In this document: positions 40,413-48,695 of the stretch, piece by piece
How positions within the stretch are numbered: the first letter of the stretch is position 1
Layout: the number at the start of each line of letters is the position of its first letter
Assembly: GCF_031844685.1 (NCBI RefSeq)
Contig: NZ_CP134605.1
Span: 1,149,501-1,213,500 of the forward strand
Length of the DNA: 64,000 nucleotides
Source: Streptomyces sp. ITFR-21
Lineage (GTDB): Bacteria > Actinomycetota > Actinomycetes > Streptomycetales > Streptomycetaceae
Reading direction: 5' to 3'
Program-made: the position numbers and the translations under genes
Notes under the pieces: generated by a model
Seen by the model: the letters and a program-made list of their open reading frames with translations, nothing else
Database searches by the model: none
What the model was told of the DNA's origin: nothing

Positions 40413-41660
40413 ATGGTCGAACCGACCAGCCCCCGTCTTCTCTTCGTCGGCGGCGCCGGGGACGCCGCCCTCGCCGTCGACGTGGTCCGGACGGCCTTAG
40501 GCCAGGCCCGCAAGCGCGGCCTGCAGGTCCACCTGACCAACCAGGAGGCCACCCTCGCCGCCACCCCCGCGATCACCGCGCTCGCCGACGCCGCCTCCGC
40601 CGTCGACTTCGAGATACCCGGCGCGAGCGCCGACTGGGCCCGCGGCCGGGCCGCGGCCGGCGAGCGCTTCGACATCGTCTTCGGCGTACGGGAGATGGCG
40701 CAGGAGGCGGTCGCCGAGGCCGCCGACGCACTGGGCCTGCCCGGCAACCCACCGCAGGCCGTGCACCGGGTCCGAACCAAGGACGAGGCGCGCGCGGCAC
40801 TGGCCGCCGCGGGCTTCCGCCAGCCGCGGTTCCGGGTGTGTGCGGACGAGGCCGAGGTACGCGACTTCCTCGCCCGGACCACCGGCCCCTGGGTGGTCAA
40901 GCCACGGGACGCCATGGGCAGCGAGGGCGTCACCCGGATCGACGGCCCGCAGGAGCTGGCGGCGGCGCTGGAGTTCCTGCCGGAGCGGACCGCCTTCATC
41001 GTCGAGGAGTTCGTCACCGGGCCCGAGTACAGCGCGGAGGGCGTCTTCCTCGGCGGTGCCCCGCACGTGCTCGCCGTCACCTCCAAGGAACTGCTGCCGC
41101 CGCCCAACTTCTTCGAGATCGAGTACGTCATCCCGGCGATCGTGCCCGAGGAGACCCGCGCCGAGATCGAGCGGCAGGTCGTCGCGGCCCTCGGCGTGCT
41201 CGGCCTGCGCTACGGCCAGTTCCACGTCGAACTGTGGTGGACCGAGCGGGGGGTGGTGCTCGGCGAGGTCCATGTCCGCAACGCCGGCGGCTGGATCCAC
41301 CGGATGCTGGCCCATGTCATCCCCGGCCTGGAGTGGTTCGGCCTGGTGTTCGACGACGTCCTGGGCAACCCCGTGGACACCGCCGCGCTGCAGCCGGTGC
41401 GCGGCGCGGCGATCCGCTTCCTCACGCCGCCGCCGGGACGGCTGGTGGCGGTCGAGGGCTGGGAGGAGGTGGCGGCCCATCCGGCCGTCATCCACTGCGA
41501 GCTGGCGGTCCGGCCCGGCGACGTCATCGAGCCGCACCGCTCGGTGGAGAACCGGGTCGCGCTGATAGCCGTCGGCGCCGACACCCCGGAGGAGGCCCGG
41601 CGGCTGGCCCGCAAGCTGGAGGAGTCGGTGCGCTTCGTCACCGAGGCGGCGCCGCACTGA
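40413..41660 (+). CDS. ATP-grasp carboxylate-amine ligase (second copy)
   Basis: 415 residues. The N-terminal domain (RLLFVGGAGDAALAVDVVRTAL) differs from the first ATP-grasp. The core has TKDEARAALAAAGFRQPRF, the ATP Lys in WVVKPRDAMGSEGVTRI, VEEFVTGPEYSAEGVFLGG (adenine-binding hinge), FHVELWWTERGVVLGEVHVRNAGG (Mg-binding Glu/Asn) and a C-terminal lid. It is probably an amino-acid ligase joining a carboxylate, perhaps methylaspartate-derived, to an amine. Leu29 is a TTA codon, so translation is expected to be bldA-controlled. AGGAG lies 5 bp before the ATG. It is the last gene of the rightward arm, followed at once by a very strong terminator that separates the cluster from the suf operon. 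Confidence 0.87.
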   Translation: MVEPTSPRLLFVGGAGDAALAVDVVRTALGQARKRGLQVHLTNQEATLAATPAITALADAASAVDFEIPGASADWARGRAAAGERFDIVFGVREMAQEAVAEAADALGLPGNPPQAVHRVRTKDEARAALAAAGFRQPRFRVCADEAEVRDFLARTTGPWVVKPRDAMGSEGVTRIDGPQELAAALEFLPERTAFIVEEFVTGPEYSAEGVFLGGAPHVLAVTSKELLPPPNFFEIEYVIPAIVPEETRAEIERQVVAALGVLGLRYGQFHVELWWTERGVVLGEVHVRNAGGWIHRMLAHVIPGLEWFGLVFDDVLGNPVDTAALQPVRGAAIRFLTPPPGRLVAVEGWEEVAAHPAVIHCELAVRPGDVIEPHRSVENRVALIAVGADTPEEARRLARKLEESVRFVTEAAPH

Positions 41661-41664
41661 GCGG

Positions 41665-41703
41665 CGGGCGGCCACCGCGTGCACGACACGCGGTGGCCGC
41701 CCG
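41665..41703. terminator. strong bidirectional terminator at the cluster/suf boundary
   Basis: CGGGCGGCCACCGCGTG (41665-41681) and its exact complement (41687-41703) form a 17-bp stem with a 5-base loop. It lies between the convergent ATP-grasp (+) and sufT (-) genes and marks the right end of the accessory block. Confidence 0.85.
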
Positions 41704-41782
41704 GGGGCCGGCCCGCAGCGGGGCCGGCGCGAAGTGCGGCGCGGGCCGGCGCGGAGCCGGTCCGGGACGTGCGGGAGCGGGG

Positions 41783-42121
41783 TCAGACGTTGAAGCCGAG
41801 CGCCCGCAGCTGCTCACGGCCGTCGTCGGTGATCTTCTCCGGGCCCCACGGCGGCATCCAGACCCAATTGATCCTGAGGTCGTTGACGATGCCCTCGGTG
41901 GCGCTCTTGGCCTGCTCCTCGATGACGTCGGTCAGCGGGCAGGCCGCCGAGGTGAGCGTCATGTCGAGGGTGGCGATGTTGGTGTCGTCGATGTGGATGC
42001 CGTAGATGAGGCCGAGGTTGACCACGTCGATGCCCAGTTCGGGGTCGACGACGTCGTACAGCGCCTCGCGGAGTTCCTCTTCGGAGGCCGGCTTCACGGC
42101 GACCTCGGTGTTGTCGGTCAT
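41783..42121 (-). CDS. sufT: SufT-type metal-sulfur cluster assembly factor (MIP18/DUF59)
   Basis: 112 residues: LREALYDVVDPELGIDVVNLGLIYGI, DMTLTSAACPLTDVIEEQAKSA and NWVWMPPWGPEKITDDGREQLRALGF. The DPE motif and the single Cys in AACPL are the MIP18-family hallmarks. The protein helps mature Fe-S proteins, probably by contacting clients or carrier proteins. It is the last gene of the suf operon; its ATG overlaps the sufU stop by 4 bp. Confidence 0.92.
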   Translation of the reverse strand: MTDNTEVAVKPASEEELREALYDVVDPELGIDVVNLGLIYGIHIDDTNIATLDMTLTSAACPLTDVIEEQAKSATEGIVNDLRINWVWMPPWGPEKITDDGREQLRALGFNV

Positions 42122-42585
42122 ACGGTCTCCTTACCTGCGGTCCCGCCGGACAGCGCCTGGGCGGTCGCGTCCTTCCAGGCCATCCAGCTCAGCAGCGCGC
42201 ACTTGACGCGTGCCGGGTACTTGGAGACGCCGGCGAACGCCACCGCGTCCTCCAGCACCTCCTCCATCGCGTCGTCCGGCTCGATCCGGCCGCGGGACTG
42301 CATCAGTTCCAGGAAGGTCTCCTGGATCTTCTGCGCCTCGGACACGTCCTTGCCGACCAGCAGTTCGTTGAGCACCGACGCACTGGCCTGGCTGATGGAA
42401 CAGCCCTGGCCCTCGTAGGAGATGTCACCGACCACGGTGCCGTCGACCCGCACCCGCAGGGTGATCTCGTCACCGCAGGTGGGATTGACGTGGTGCACCT
42501 CGGCCTGGCCGTCGCGCAGGCCACGCCCGTGGGGGTGCTTGTAGTGGTCCAGAATCACGTCCTGGTACATCGAGTCCAGCTTCAC
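42118..42585 (-). CDS. sufU: SufU, sulfur-relay scaffold (IscU-like)
   Basis: 155 residues starting with GTG at 42585 (product begins VKLDSMYQDVILDHYKHP). The zinc/sulfur ligands are NPTCGDE, GQGCSISQASAS and the late VKCALLSW Cys, with the Asp of CGDE. The insertion between the second and third Cys typical of Gram-positive SufU is present. In this group SufU accepts persulfide sulfur from SufS and passes it to SufBCD. The GTG lies 14 bp after the sufS stop. Frames extending further upstream are antisense noise. Confidence 0.93.
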   Translation of the reverse strand: MKLDSMYQDVILDHYKHPHGRGLRDGQAEVHHVNPTCGDEITLRVRVDGTVVGDISYEGQGCSISQASASVLNELLVGKDVSEAQKIQETFLELMQSRGRIEPDDAMEEVLEDAVAFAGVSKYPARVKCALLSWMAWKDATAQALSGGTAGKETV

Positions 42586-42598
42586 AGCAGCACCACCA

Positions 42599-43876
42599 TC
42601 AGCCGAAGAAGTTCCGTACCTGCTCCAGGCCCTCGACCAAGGCATCGACCTCGGCCGGGGTGGAGTACAGATAGAACGACGCCCGCGTGGTCGCGGGAAT
42701 TCCGTAGCGCAGGCAGACCGGGCGGGCGCAGTGGTGCCCGACCCGTACCGCGATGCCCTGCTCGTCCAGTACCTGGCCCACGTCGTGCGGGTGGATGTCG
42801 CCGAGCGTGAAGGAGATCGCGGAGCCGCGGTCCTCACCACTGGTCGGACCGATGATCCGCAGGTCCGGGACCTCCAGCAGCCGGCTCAGCGCGTACTCGG
42901 TGATCGCGTGCTCGTGCGCGAGGACCTTGTCCATGCCCAGCTCGGTCAGGTAGTCCACGGCGGTGCCCAGGCCGATGGCCTGGGCGATCGGCGGGGTGCC
43001 GGCCTCGAACTTGTGCGGCGCGGGCGCGTAGGTGGAGGAGTGCATCGAGACGGTCTCGATCATCTCGCCGCCGCCGAGGAACGGCGGCAGGTCCTCCAGC
43101 AGCTCCTGGCGCCCCCACAGCACGCCGATGCCGGTCGGGCCGAGCATCTTGTGGCCGGTGAAGGCCACGAAGTCCGCGCCGAGCGCCTGCACGTCGAACG
43201 GCATGTGCGGCACGGCCTGCGAGGCGTCGATCAGCACCAGCGCGCCGACGTCCTGGGCGCGGCGGACGATCGCCTCGACCGGGTTGACGGTGCCGAGGAT
43301 GTTGGAGACCAGCACGAAGGAGACGATCTTCGTCTTCTCGGTGATGACCTGCTCGATGTCGGACAGGTCGAGCCGGCCGTCGTCGGTGAGGCCGAACCAC
43401 TTCAGCTTGGCGCCGGTGCGCTGCGAGAGCAGCTGCCACGGCACAATGTTGGAGTGGTGCTCCATCTCGGTGATGACGATCTCGGTGTCGCGGTCCACCC
43501 GGTAGGGCTCGTCGGCCCAGCCGAGCATGTTCGCCACCAGGTTCAGCGACTCCGAGGCGTTCTTGGTGAAGATCACCTCGTCGCGGCTGGGCGCGTTGAT
43601 GAAGGCCGCCACCTTGTCGCGGGCGCCCTCGTACAGCGCGGTGGCCTCCTCGGCGAGGGTGTGCACGCCGCGGTGCACGTTCGCGTTGGAGCGCGTGTAG
43701 TAGTGGTTCACCGCGTCCAGCACCTGCTGCGGCTTCTGCGAGGTGGCGGCGTTGTCCAGGTAGACGAGCCGCCGGCCGTCGTGGACCAGCCGGTCCAGCA
43801 CCGGGAAATCCTTGCGGATCGTCTCGGTGTCGAGGAGACCGGACAGGACCGGACGGCCCGGAGCGGGAGCGGTCAC
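42599..43876 (-). CDS. sufS: SufS cysteine desulfurase
   Basis: 425 residues, class V PLP aminotransferase fold. YLDNAATSQKP and SNANVHRGVHTLAE near the N-terminus, ITEMEHHSNIVPWQ, VLIDASQAVPH, Schiff-base Lys in FTGHKMLGPTGIGVLWG, and active-site Cys in RVGHHCARPVCLRYG, the group II (SufS) arrangement. It removes sulfur from L-cysteine as an enzyme-bound persulfide for Fe-S assembly with SufU. The GTG start overlaps the sufC stop (GTGA), so the two genes are translationally coupled. Confidence 0.96.
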   Translation of the reverse strand: MTAPAPGRPVLSGLLDTETIRKDFPVLDRLVHDGRRLVYLDNAATSQKPQQVLDAVNHYYTRSNANVHRGVHTLAEEATALYEGARDKVAAFINAPSRDEVIFTKNASESLNLVANMLGWADEPYRVDRDTEIVITEMEHHSNIVPWQLLSQRTGAKLKWFGLTDDGRLDLSDIEQVITEKTKIVSFVLVSNILGTVNPVEAIVRRAQDVGALVLIDASQAVPHMPFDVQALGADFVAFTGHKMLGPTGIGVLWGRQELLEDLPPFLGGGEMIETVSMHSSTYAPAPHKFEAGTPPIAQAIGLGTAVDYLTELGMDKVLAHEHAITEYALSRLLEVPDLRIIGPTSGEDRGSAISFTLGDIHPHDVGQVLDEQGIAVRVGHHCARPVCLRYGIPATTRASFYLYSTPAEVDALVEGLEQVRNFFG

Positions 43877-44637
43877 GCGGATACGCCACCCTTCACATAG
43901 GACTCGTAGCCCTCTTCCTCCAGCTTGTCGGCGAGCTCGGCGCCACCGGACTCCACGATCCGGCCGGCCGAGAAGACATGCACGAAGTCGGGCTTGATGT
44001 AGCGCAGGATGCGCGTGTAGTGGGTGATCAGCAGGGTGCCGACCGCGCCACTGGCACGGACCCGGTTGACGCCTTCGGAGACGATCCGCAGCGCGTCCAC
44101 GTCGAGGCCGGAGTCGGTCTCGTCCAGGATCGCGATCTTGGGCTTGAGCAGTTCGAGCTGGAGGATCTCGTGGCGCTTCTTCTCACCGCCGGAGAAGCCC
44201 TCGTTGACGTTGCGCTCGGCGAAGGCGGCGTCCATGTGGAGCTGTTCCATCGTCTCGCGGACCTCCTTCACCCAGGTCCGCAGCTTGGGGGCCTCGCCGC
44301 GGACGGCTGTGGCGGAGGTGCGCAGGAAGTTGGAGACCGACACGCCGGGGATCTCCACCGGGTACTGCATGGCGAGGAAGACGCCGGCGCGGGCCCGCTC
44401 GTCGACCGTCATGGCCAGCACGTCCTCGCCGTCGAGGGTGACGCTGCCGCCGGTGACGGTGTACTTGGGGTGCCCGGCCAGCGAGTAGGCCAGGGTGGAC
44501 TTGCCGGAGCCGTTGGGACCCATGATGGCGTGGGTCTCGCCCTGCTTCACGGTCAGGTCGACGCCCTTCAGGATCTCCTTGGTGGAGTTGTCGGCGTCGA
44601 CGGTGACGTGCAGGTCGTGGATTTCAAGCGTTGCCAT
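43873..44637 (-). CDS. sufC: SufC ATPase of the SufBCD scaffold
   Basis: 254 residues: Walker A GPNGSGKST, Q-loop MQYPVEIPGVS, signature FSGGEKKRHEILQ, Walker B AILDETDSGLDVDAL and switch His in LLITHYTRIL. The FSGGEKKR signature and GLDVDALR are diagnostic for SufC rather than transport ATPases. It powers cluster assembly on SufB-SufD in the cytoplasm. ATG at 44637 lies 7 bp after the Rieske gene stop. Confidence 0.96.
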   Translation of the reverse strand: MATLEIHDLHVTVDADNSTKEILKGVDLTVKQGETHAIMGPNGSGKSTLAYSLAGHPKYTVTGGSVTLDGEDVLAMTVDERARAGVFLAMQYPVEIPGVSVSNFLRTSATAVRGEAPKLRTWVKEVRETMEQLHMDAAFAERNVNEGFSGGEKKRHEILQLELLKPKIAILDETDSGLDVDALRIVSEGVNRVRASGAVGTLLITHYTRILRYIKPDFVHVFSAGRIVESGGAELADKLEEEGYESYVKGGVSA

Positions 44638-44644
44638 GGGTACC

Positions 44645-44989
44645 TCAGGACTCCTGGGTGACGGAGACGAGCACGTCGTCCCCAACGATCTTGACGGGGT
44701 ATACGGGAACCGGCCGGGTGGCGGGCAGTCCGGAGGGGTCGCCGGTGCGCAGGTCGAAGCTGGAGCCGTGCAGCCAGCACTCGATCCGGCAGTCCTCGAC
44801 CTCGCCCTCGGACAGCGAGACGTTGGCGTGCGAGCAGACGTCGCTGATGGCGAACACCTGGCCCCCGGTGCGGACCACCGAGACGGCCACGCCTCCGAGT
44901 TCGACCCGGTGCGGCGCGTCGTCCGCCAGCTCCGCCAGCCCGCAGGCGCGGACGAAGGACGTCCCGGCGCTCTGCTCCGCGGCGGGCAT
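44645..44989 (-). CDS. Rieske [2Fe-2S] ferredoxin-like protein of the suf operon
   Basis: 114 residues with the Rieske ligands: CSHANVSL (Cys-x-His) and CWLHGSSFDL (Cys-x-x-His), 17-18 residues apart, inside a beta-sandwich (GGVAVSVVRTGGQVFAISDVCSHA). It looks like the soluble ferredoxin component of non-heme oxygenases, but in actinobacteria a protein of this type regularly sits between sufD and sufC. It may give electrons during cluster assembly or report cluster supply. Its ATG shares one base with the sufD stop (TGATG). Confidence 0.9.
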   Translation of the reverse strand: MPAAEQSAGTSFVRACGLAELADDAPHRVELGGVAVSVVRTGGQVFAISDVCSHANVSLSEGEVEDCRIECWLHGSSFDLRTGDPSGLPATRPVPVYPVKIVGDDVLVSVTQES

Positions 44990-46167
44990 CAGACGGACGC
45001 CTTCAGCTCGGTGTCGATCTTCGCCATCAGGCGTTCCTCCAGGTCCGGCAGGCCGATCTGCTGGACCAGCTCGCCGAAGAAGCCGCGGACCACCAGGCGG
45101 CGGGCCTCGTCGGCGGGGATGCCGCGGGACTGCAGGTAGAACAGCTGCTCGTCCTCGAAGCGGCCGGTGGCCGAGGCGTGGCCGGCGCCGACGATCTCGC
45201 CGGTCTCGATCTCCAGGTTGGGCACCGAGTCGACCCGGGCGCCGTCGGTGAGGACGAGGTTCCGGTTGAGCTCGTAGGTGTCGGTGCCCTCGGCCGCGGC
45301 CCTGATCAGCACGTCGCCGATCCACACCGCGTGCGCGCCCTGGCCTTGCAGCGCGCCCTTGTAGGCGACGTTGGAGCGGCAGTGCGGGGTGTCGTGGTCG
45401 ATGAAGAGCCGGTGCTCCTGGTGCTGGCCCTGGTCGGTGAAGTACAGGCCGAAGAGCTCGGCCTCGCCGCCGGGCCCGCCGTAGACCACTCGGGGGTGGA
45501 GCCGTACCAGGTCGCCGCCGAAGGTGACGACCACGGACTTGAACCTGGCGTCGCGGCCGACCAGCGCGGTGTGCTGGGCCACGTGCACCGCGGTGCCGTC
45601 CCAGTCCTGCACGGAGACCACGGTGAGCTTGGCGCCGTCCCCGATCAGGTACTCGACGTTGGCGGCGGCGACGGCGTCCCCGGTGTGGTCCAGGACCACC
45701 ACGGCCTCGCTGAAGGCGCCCACCTCGACGACCTGGTGGCCGTAGAAGGTGCCGCCCTCGCCGTGCACCGCGATCCGGATCGGCTCGGCGAGCACGGTGT
45801 CCTTGGCGACGGTGACCACCGACGCCTTCTCGAAGGAGCTGTAGGCCTGGGCGGCCACCCGGTCGACGGGCTTGCCCGCCCTGCCGAGCCGGGGGTCGTC
45901 CCGGTCCACGGTCTCCACCGTGACGCCCTCGGGCGCGGTCACCTCGGTCCGCGGGGTGCCGGTGGCCTCGGCGGTGCCGTCGTGCAGACCGCGCAGCCGC
46001 TCCAGCGGAGTGAAGCGCCACTCCTCCTCGCGGCCGGTGGGCACCGGGAAGTCGGCCACGTCGTAGGACGCGGCCGGACCGACCCGGGCATCGGTGGGCT
46101 GGGCCACCGGCTGCCCCACCGTGATCGCACCGTCGGTGGTGCTGCCCGCAGGGGTGTTCTCAGCCAT
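44989..46167 (-). CDS. sufD: SufD scaffold subunit
   Basis: 392 residues. An N-terminal helical part (PTGREEEWRFTPLERLRGL) is followed by a right-handed beta-helix (VYGGPGGEAELFGLYFTDQGQHQEHRLFIDHDTPHCRSNVAYKGAL) and a C-terminal HASATGRFEDEQLFYLQSRGIPADEARRLVVRGFF, the conserved SufB/SufD end including the structural His in the HASATG segment. It forms the SufBC2D scaffold with SufB and SufC. A 92-bp gap separates it from sufB, the only sizeable space inside the operon. Confidence 0.95.
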   Translation of the reverse strand: MAENTPAGSTTDGAITVGQPVAQPTDARVGPAASYDVADFPVPTGREEEWRFTPLERLRGLHDGTAEATGTPRTEVTAPEGVTVETVDRDDPRLGRAGKPVDRVAAQAYSSFEKASVVTVAKDTVLAEPIRIAVHGEGGTFYGHQVVEVGAFSEAVVVLDHTGDAVAAANVEYLIGDGAKLTVVSVQDWDGTAVHVAQHTALVGRDARFKSVVVTFGGDLVRLHPRVVYGGPGGEAELFGLYFTDQGQHQEHRLFIDHDTPHCRSNVAYKGALQGQGAHAVWIGDVLIRAAAEGTDTYELNRNLVLTDGARVDSVPNLEIETGEIVGAGHASATGRFEDEQLFYLQSRGIPADEARRLVVRGFFGELVQQIGLPDLEERLMAKIDTELKASV

Positions 46168-46259
46168 GGTGTGTCGAACTGCTCGCTTTCTGGATGTACG
46201 TCGTCGCGGGTCGTGGGGAGCGTGGCGCGGTGGGGCGGCGCGGTCGGGGGACCGGCGGG

Positions 46260-47681
46260 TCAGCCCACCGAGCCTTCCATCTGGAGCTCGATCAGCCGGT
46301 TGAGCTCCAGCGCGTACTCCATCGGCAGTTCCTTGGCGATCGGCTCGACGAAGCCGCGGACGATCATCGCCATCGCCTCGAACTCGGTCATGCCCCGGCT
46401 CATCAGGTAGAAGAGCTGGTCGTCGGAGACCTTGGAGACGGTCGCCTCGTGGCCCATCGACACGTCGTCCTCGCGGACGTCCACGTAGGGGTAGGTGTCG
46501 GAGCGGGAGATCGTGTCGACCAGCAGCGCGTCGCACAGCACGTTGGACTTCGCGCCGTGCGAACCCTCGCCGATCTCGATCAGACCGCGGTACGAGGTCC
46601 GGCCGCCGCCGCGCGCCACCGACTTGGAGACGATGTTCGACGACGTGTTGGGCGCCATGTGCACCATCTTGGCGCCGGCGTCCTGGTGCTGGCCCTCGCC
46701 GGCGAAGGCGATGGACAGCGTCTCGCCCTTGGCGTGCTCGCCCATCAGGTAGACGGCCGGGTACTTCATGGTGACCTTGGAGCCGATGTTGCCGTCGACC
46801 CACTCCATGGTCGCGCCCTCGTACGCCACGGCACGCTTGGTGACCAGGTTGTAGACGTTGTTCGACCAGTTCTGGATGGTCGTGTAACGGCAGCGGCCAC
46901 CCTTCTTGACGATGATCTCGACGACCGCGGAGTGCAGCGAGTCCGACTTGTAGACCGGCGCGGTACAGCCCTCGACGTAGTGGACGTAGGCGTCCTCGTC
47001 GACGATGATCAGCGTCCGCTCGAACTGGCCCATGTTCTCGGTGTTGATCCGGAAGTACGCCTGGAGCGGGATCTCCACGTGCACGCCCTTGGGCACGTAG
47101 ATGAAGGAGCCGCCGGACCACACCGCGGTGTTCAGCGCGGCGAACTTGTTGTCGCCGGCCGGGATGACGGTGCCGAAGTACTCCTGGAACAGCTCCGGGT
47201 GCTCGCGCAGCGCGGTGTCGGTGTCCTGGAAGATGACGCCCTGCTCCTCCAGGTCCTCGCGGATCTGGTGGTAGACGACCTCGGACTCGTACTGGGCGGC
47301 GACACCGGCGACCAGGCGCTGCTTCTCCGCCTCGGGGATGCCCAGCCGGTCGTAGGTCCTGCGGATGTCCTCGGGCAGGTCCTCCCAGGACTCGGCCTGC
47401 TTCTCGGTGGACCGCACGAAGTACTTGATGTTGTCGAAGTCGATGCCGGTCAGGTCGGAGCCCCAGGTCGGCATGGGCTTCCTGCCGAACAGACGCAGGC
47501 CCTTCAGCCGCATCCTCAGCATCCACTCCGGCTCGGACTTCTTCGCGGAGATGTCGCGGACGACCTCCTCGGAGAGGCCGCGCTTGGCGGCGGCGCCGGC
47601 GGCGTCGGAGTCGGCCCAGCCGTACTCGTACGTGCCGATGCCCTCGAGCTCCGGGTGAGTGGTCTCCGTGGGAGCAGTCAT
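46260..47681 (-). CDS. sufB: SufB scaffold subunit
   Basis: 473 residues, standard length. [25 protein letters not shown] near the N-terminus, [62 protein letters not shown], and the C-terminal [36 protein letters not shown] are highly conserved in SufB. The protein is the scaffold on which the Fe-S cluster is built. No intein is present, unlike the mycobacterial SufB. ATG overlaps the sufR stop (ATGA). Confidence 0.97.
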   Translation of the reverse strand: MTAPTETTHPELEGIGTYEYGWADSDAAGAAAKRGLSEEVVRDISAKKSEPEWMLRMRLKGLRLFGRKPMPTWGSDLTGIDFDNIKYFVRSTEKQAESWEDLPEDIRRTYDRLGIPEAEKQRLVAGVAAQYESEVVYHQIREDLEEQGVIFQDTDTALREHPELFQEYFGTVIPAGDNKFAALNTAVWSGGSFIYVPKGVHVEIPLQAYFRINTENMGQFERTLIIVDEDAYVHYVEGCTAPVYKSDSLHSAVVEIIVKKGGRCRYTTIQNWSNNVYNLVTKRAVAYEGATMEWVDGNIGSKVTMKYPAVYLMGEHAKGETLSIAFAGEGQHQDAGAKMVHMAPNTSSNIVSKSVARGGGRTSYRGLIEIGEGSHGAKSNVLCDALLVDTISRSDTYPYVDVREDDVSMGHEATVSKVSDDQLFYLMSRGMTEFEAMAMIVRGFVEPIAKELPMEYALELNRLIELQMEGSVG

Positions 47682-48550
47682 GCGGGGTTCCTCCCGGACG
47701 TGCTGGCAGATGCGTGGTCTGAGGGTGCCGGGTCGGCCGGGGCCGGGTCGGCGGGTGCTGAAGGTGCCGAAGAAGGTGCTGCGGGCACCGCGGGTGCCGC
47801 GGACGCCGGTGATGCCGGCTGCGGGACCTGCGGGATGAACGTGGTGCACACCCCGTCGCCGTGGGCGATGGTGGCCAGCCGCTGGACGTGGGTCCCGAGC
47901 AGGGTGGAGAAGAACTCGGCCTCCGCCTCGCACAGCTGCGGGAACTGCTCGGCGGTGTGGGCCACCGGGCAGTGGTGCTGGCAGAGCTGCTCCCCGGCCG
48001 GAGCCGGGGGCCCGCCCGGCCGGGGCTGGGGGGACGGAGCGCTGCGCGCGCTGGCAGCGTACCCGTCCTCGGACAGCGCCTGGGCCAGCGCCTTGGCGCG
48101 GTCCTGGGGCGCCGCCGCCGCCACCGCCGCGCGGTACCGCTCGGCCTGGGCGGCGACCCGGGCGCGGGCGAACGCGGAGACCGCGGCCTCCCCGGCCGCG
48201 CCGCCGCCGGCCGCCTCGGCGATCCAGCGCAGGGCGTCGGCGGCCAGCTTGTCGTATCCCTGGTCGAAGGCGTCCCGGCCGCAGTCGGTGAGCGCGAAGA
48301 CCTTGGCCGGGCGGCCGCGGCCGCGGCTGCCGTAGACCCGCTGGTCGCGGGCCTCCACCAGGTCCTCGGCCGCCAGTGCTTCGAGGTGCCGCCGGACGGC
48401 GGCCTGGGTCAGTCCGAGCCGCTCGGCGAGGTCGGCCGCGGTGGAAGGTCCGTGGTCCAGGATGGACCGGACGACCCGGGTGCGGGTACGCCGCTCCCCT
48501 GTCGTCTGCTCCTCCGCCGCCCCTTGGGCAGCATCACCTACGAATTCCAC
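47678..48550 (-). CDS. sufR: SufR-like Fe-S-sensing transcriptional regulator
   Basis: 290 residues. An N-terminal winged helix ([61 protein letters not shown]) is followed by a helical domain and the cluster-ligand motif [18 protein letters not shown], the CxxxC...C pattern of SufR regulators. The C-terminus is a Pro/Ala/Ser tail. SufR represses the suf operon when clusters are sufficient. It is the first gene of the operon and overlaps sufB, so autoregulation is likely. I chose GTG at 48550 (starting [10 protein letters not shown]), with GAGG upstream; a TTG at 48586 would add residues, including a TTA codon. Confidence 0.92.
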   Translation of the reverse strand: MEFVGDAAQGAAEEQTTGERRTRTRVVRSILDHGPSTAADLAERLGLTQAAVRRHLEALAAEDLVEARDQRVYGSRGRGRPAKVFALTDCGRDAFDQGYDKLAADALRWIAEAAGGGAAGEAAVSAFARARVAAQAERYRAAVAAAAPQDRAKALAQALSEDGYAASARSAPSPQPRPGGPPAPAGEQLCQHHCPVAHTAEQFPQLCEAEAEFFSTLLGTHVQRLATIAHGDGVCTTFIPQVPQPASPASAAPAVPAAPSSAPSAPADPAPADPAPSDHASASTSGRNPA

Positions 48551-48621
48551 AACCTCATTGTTGCGTAATTCCGTCGGGAGCAGCAAGCGACACTGATCGC
48601 AAAGACGGTGTGCTGCGTCAC

Positions 48622-48640
48622 TTAGGGTTACCTAACCTGA
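48622..48640. promoter_or_regulatory. candidate DmdR/IdeR-type iron box
   Basis: TTAGGGTTACCTAACCTGA matches the IdeR/DmdR consensus TTAGGTTAGSCTAACCTAA at about 15 of 19 positions. It lies in the 145-bp divergent region between sufR and the ABC-transporter gene, the natural place to couple Fe-S synthesis to iron supply. The match was scored by eye. Confidence 0.5.
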
Positions 48641-48695
48641 GGCGGATTCCGCCCTGCCGCCACCGCGACGGTAGCCGCTCCCTAGACTCGACCGC

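Noticed and set aside
44645..44989. Rieske gene considered part of an aromatic-ring dioxygenase system
   Set aside because: No oxygenase alpha subunit or reductase gene is nearby, and it is locked inside the suf operon by overlapping codons.
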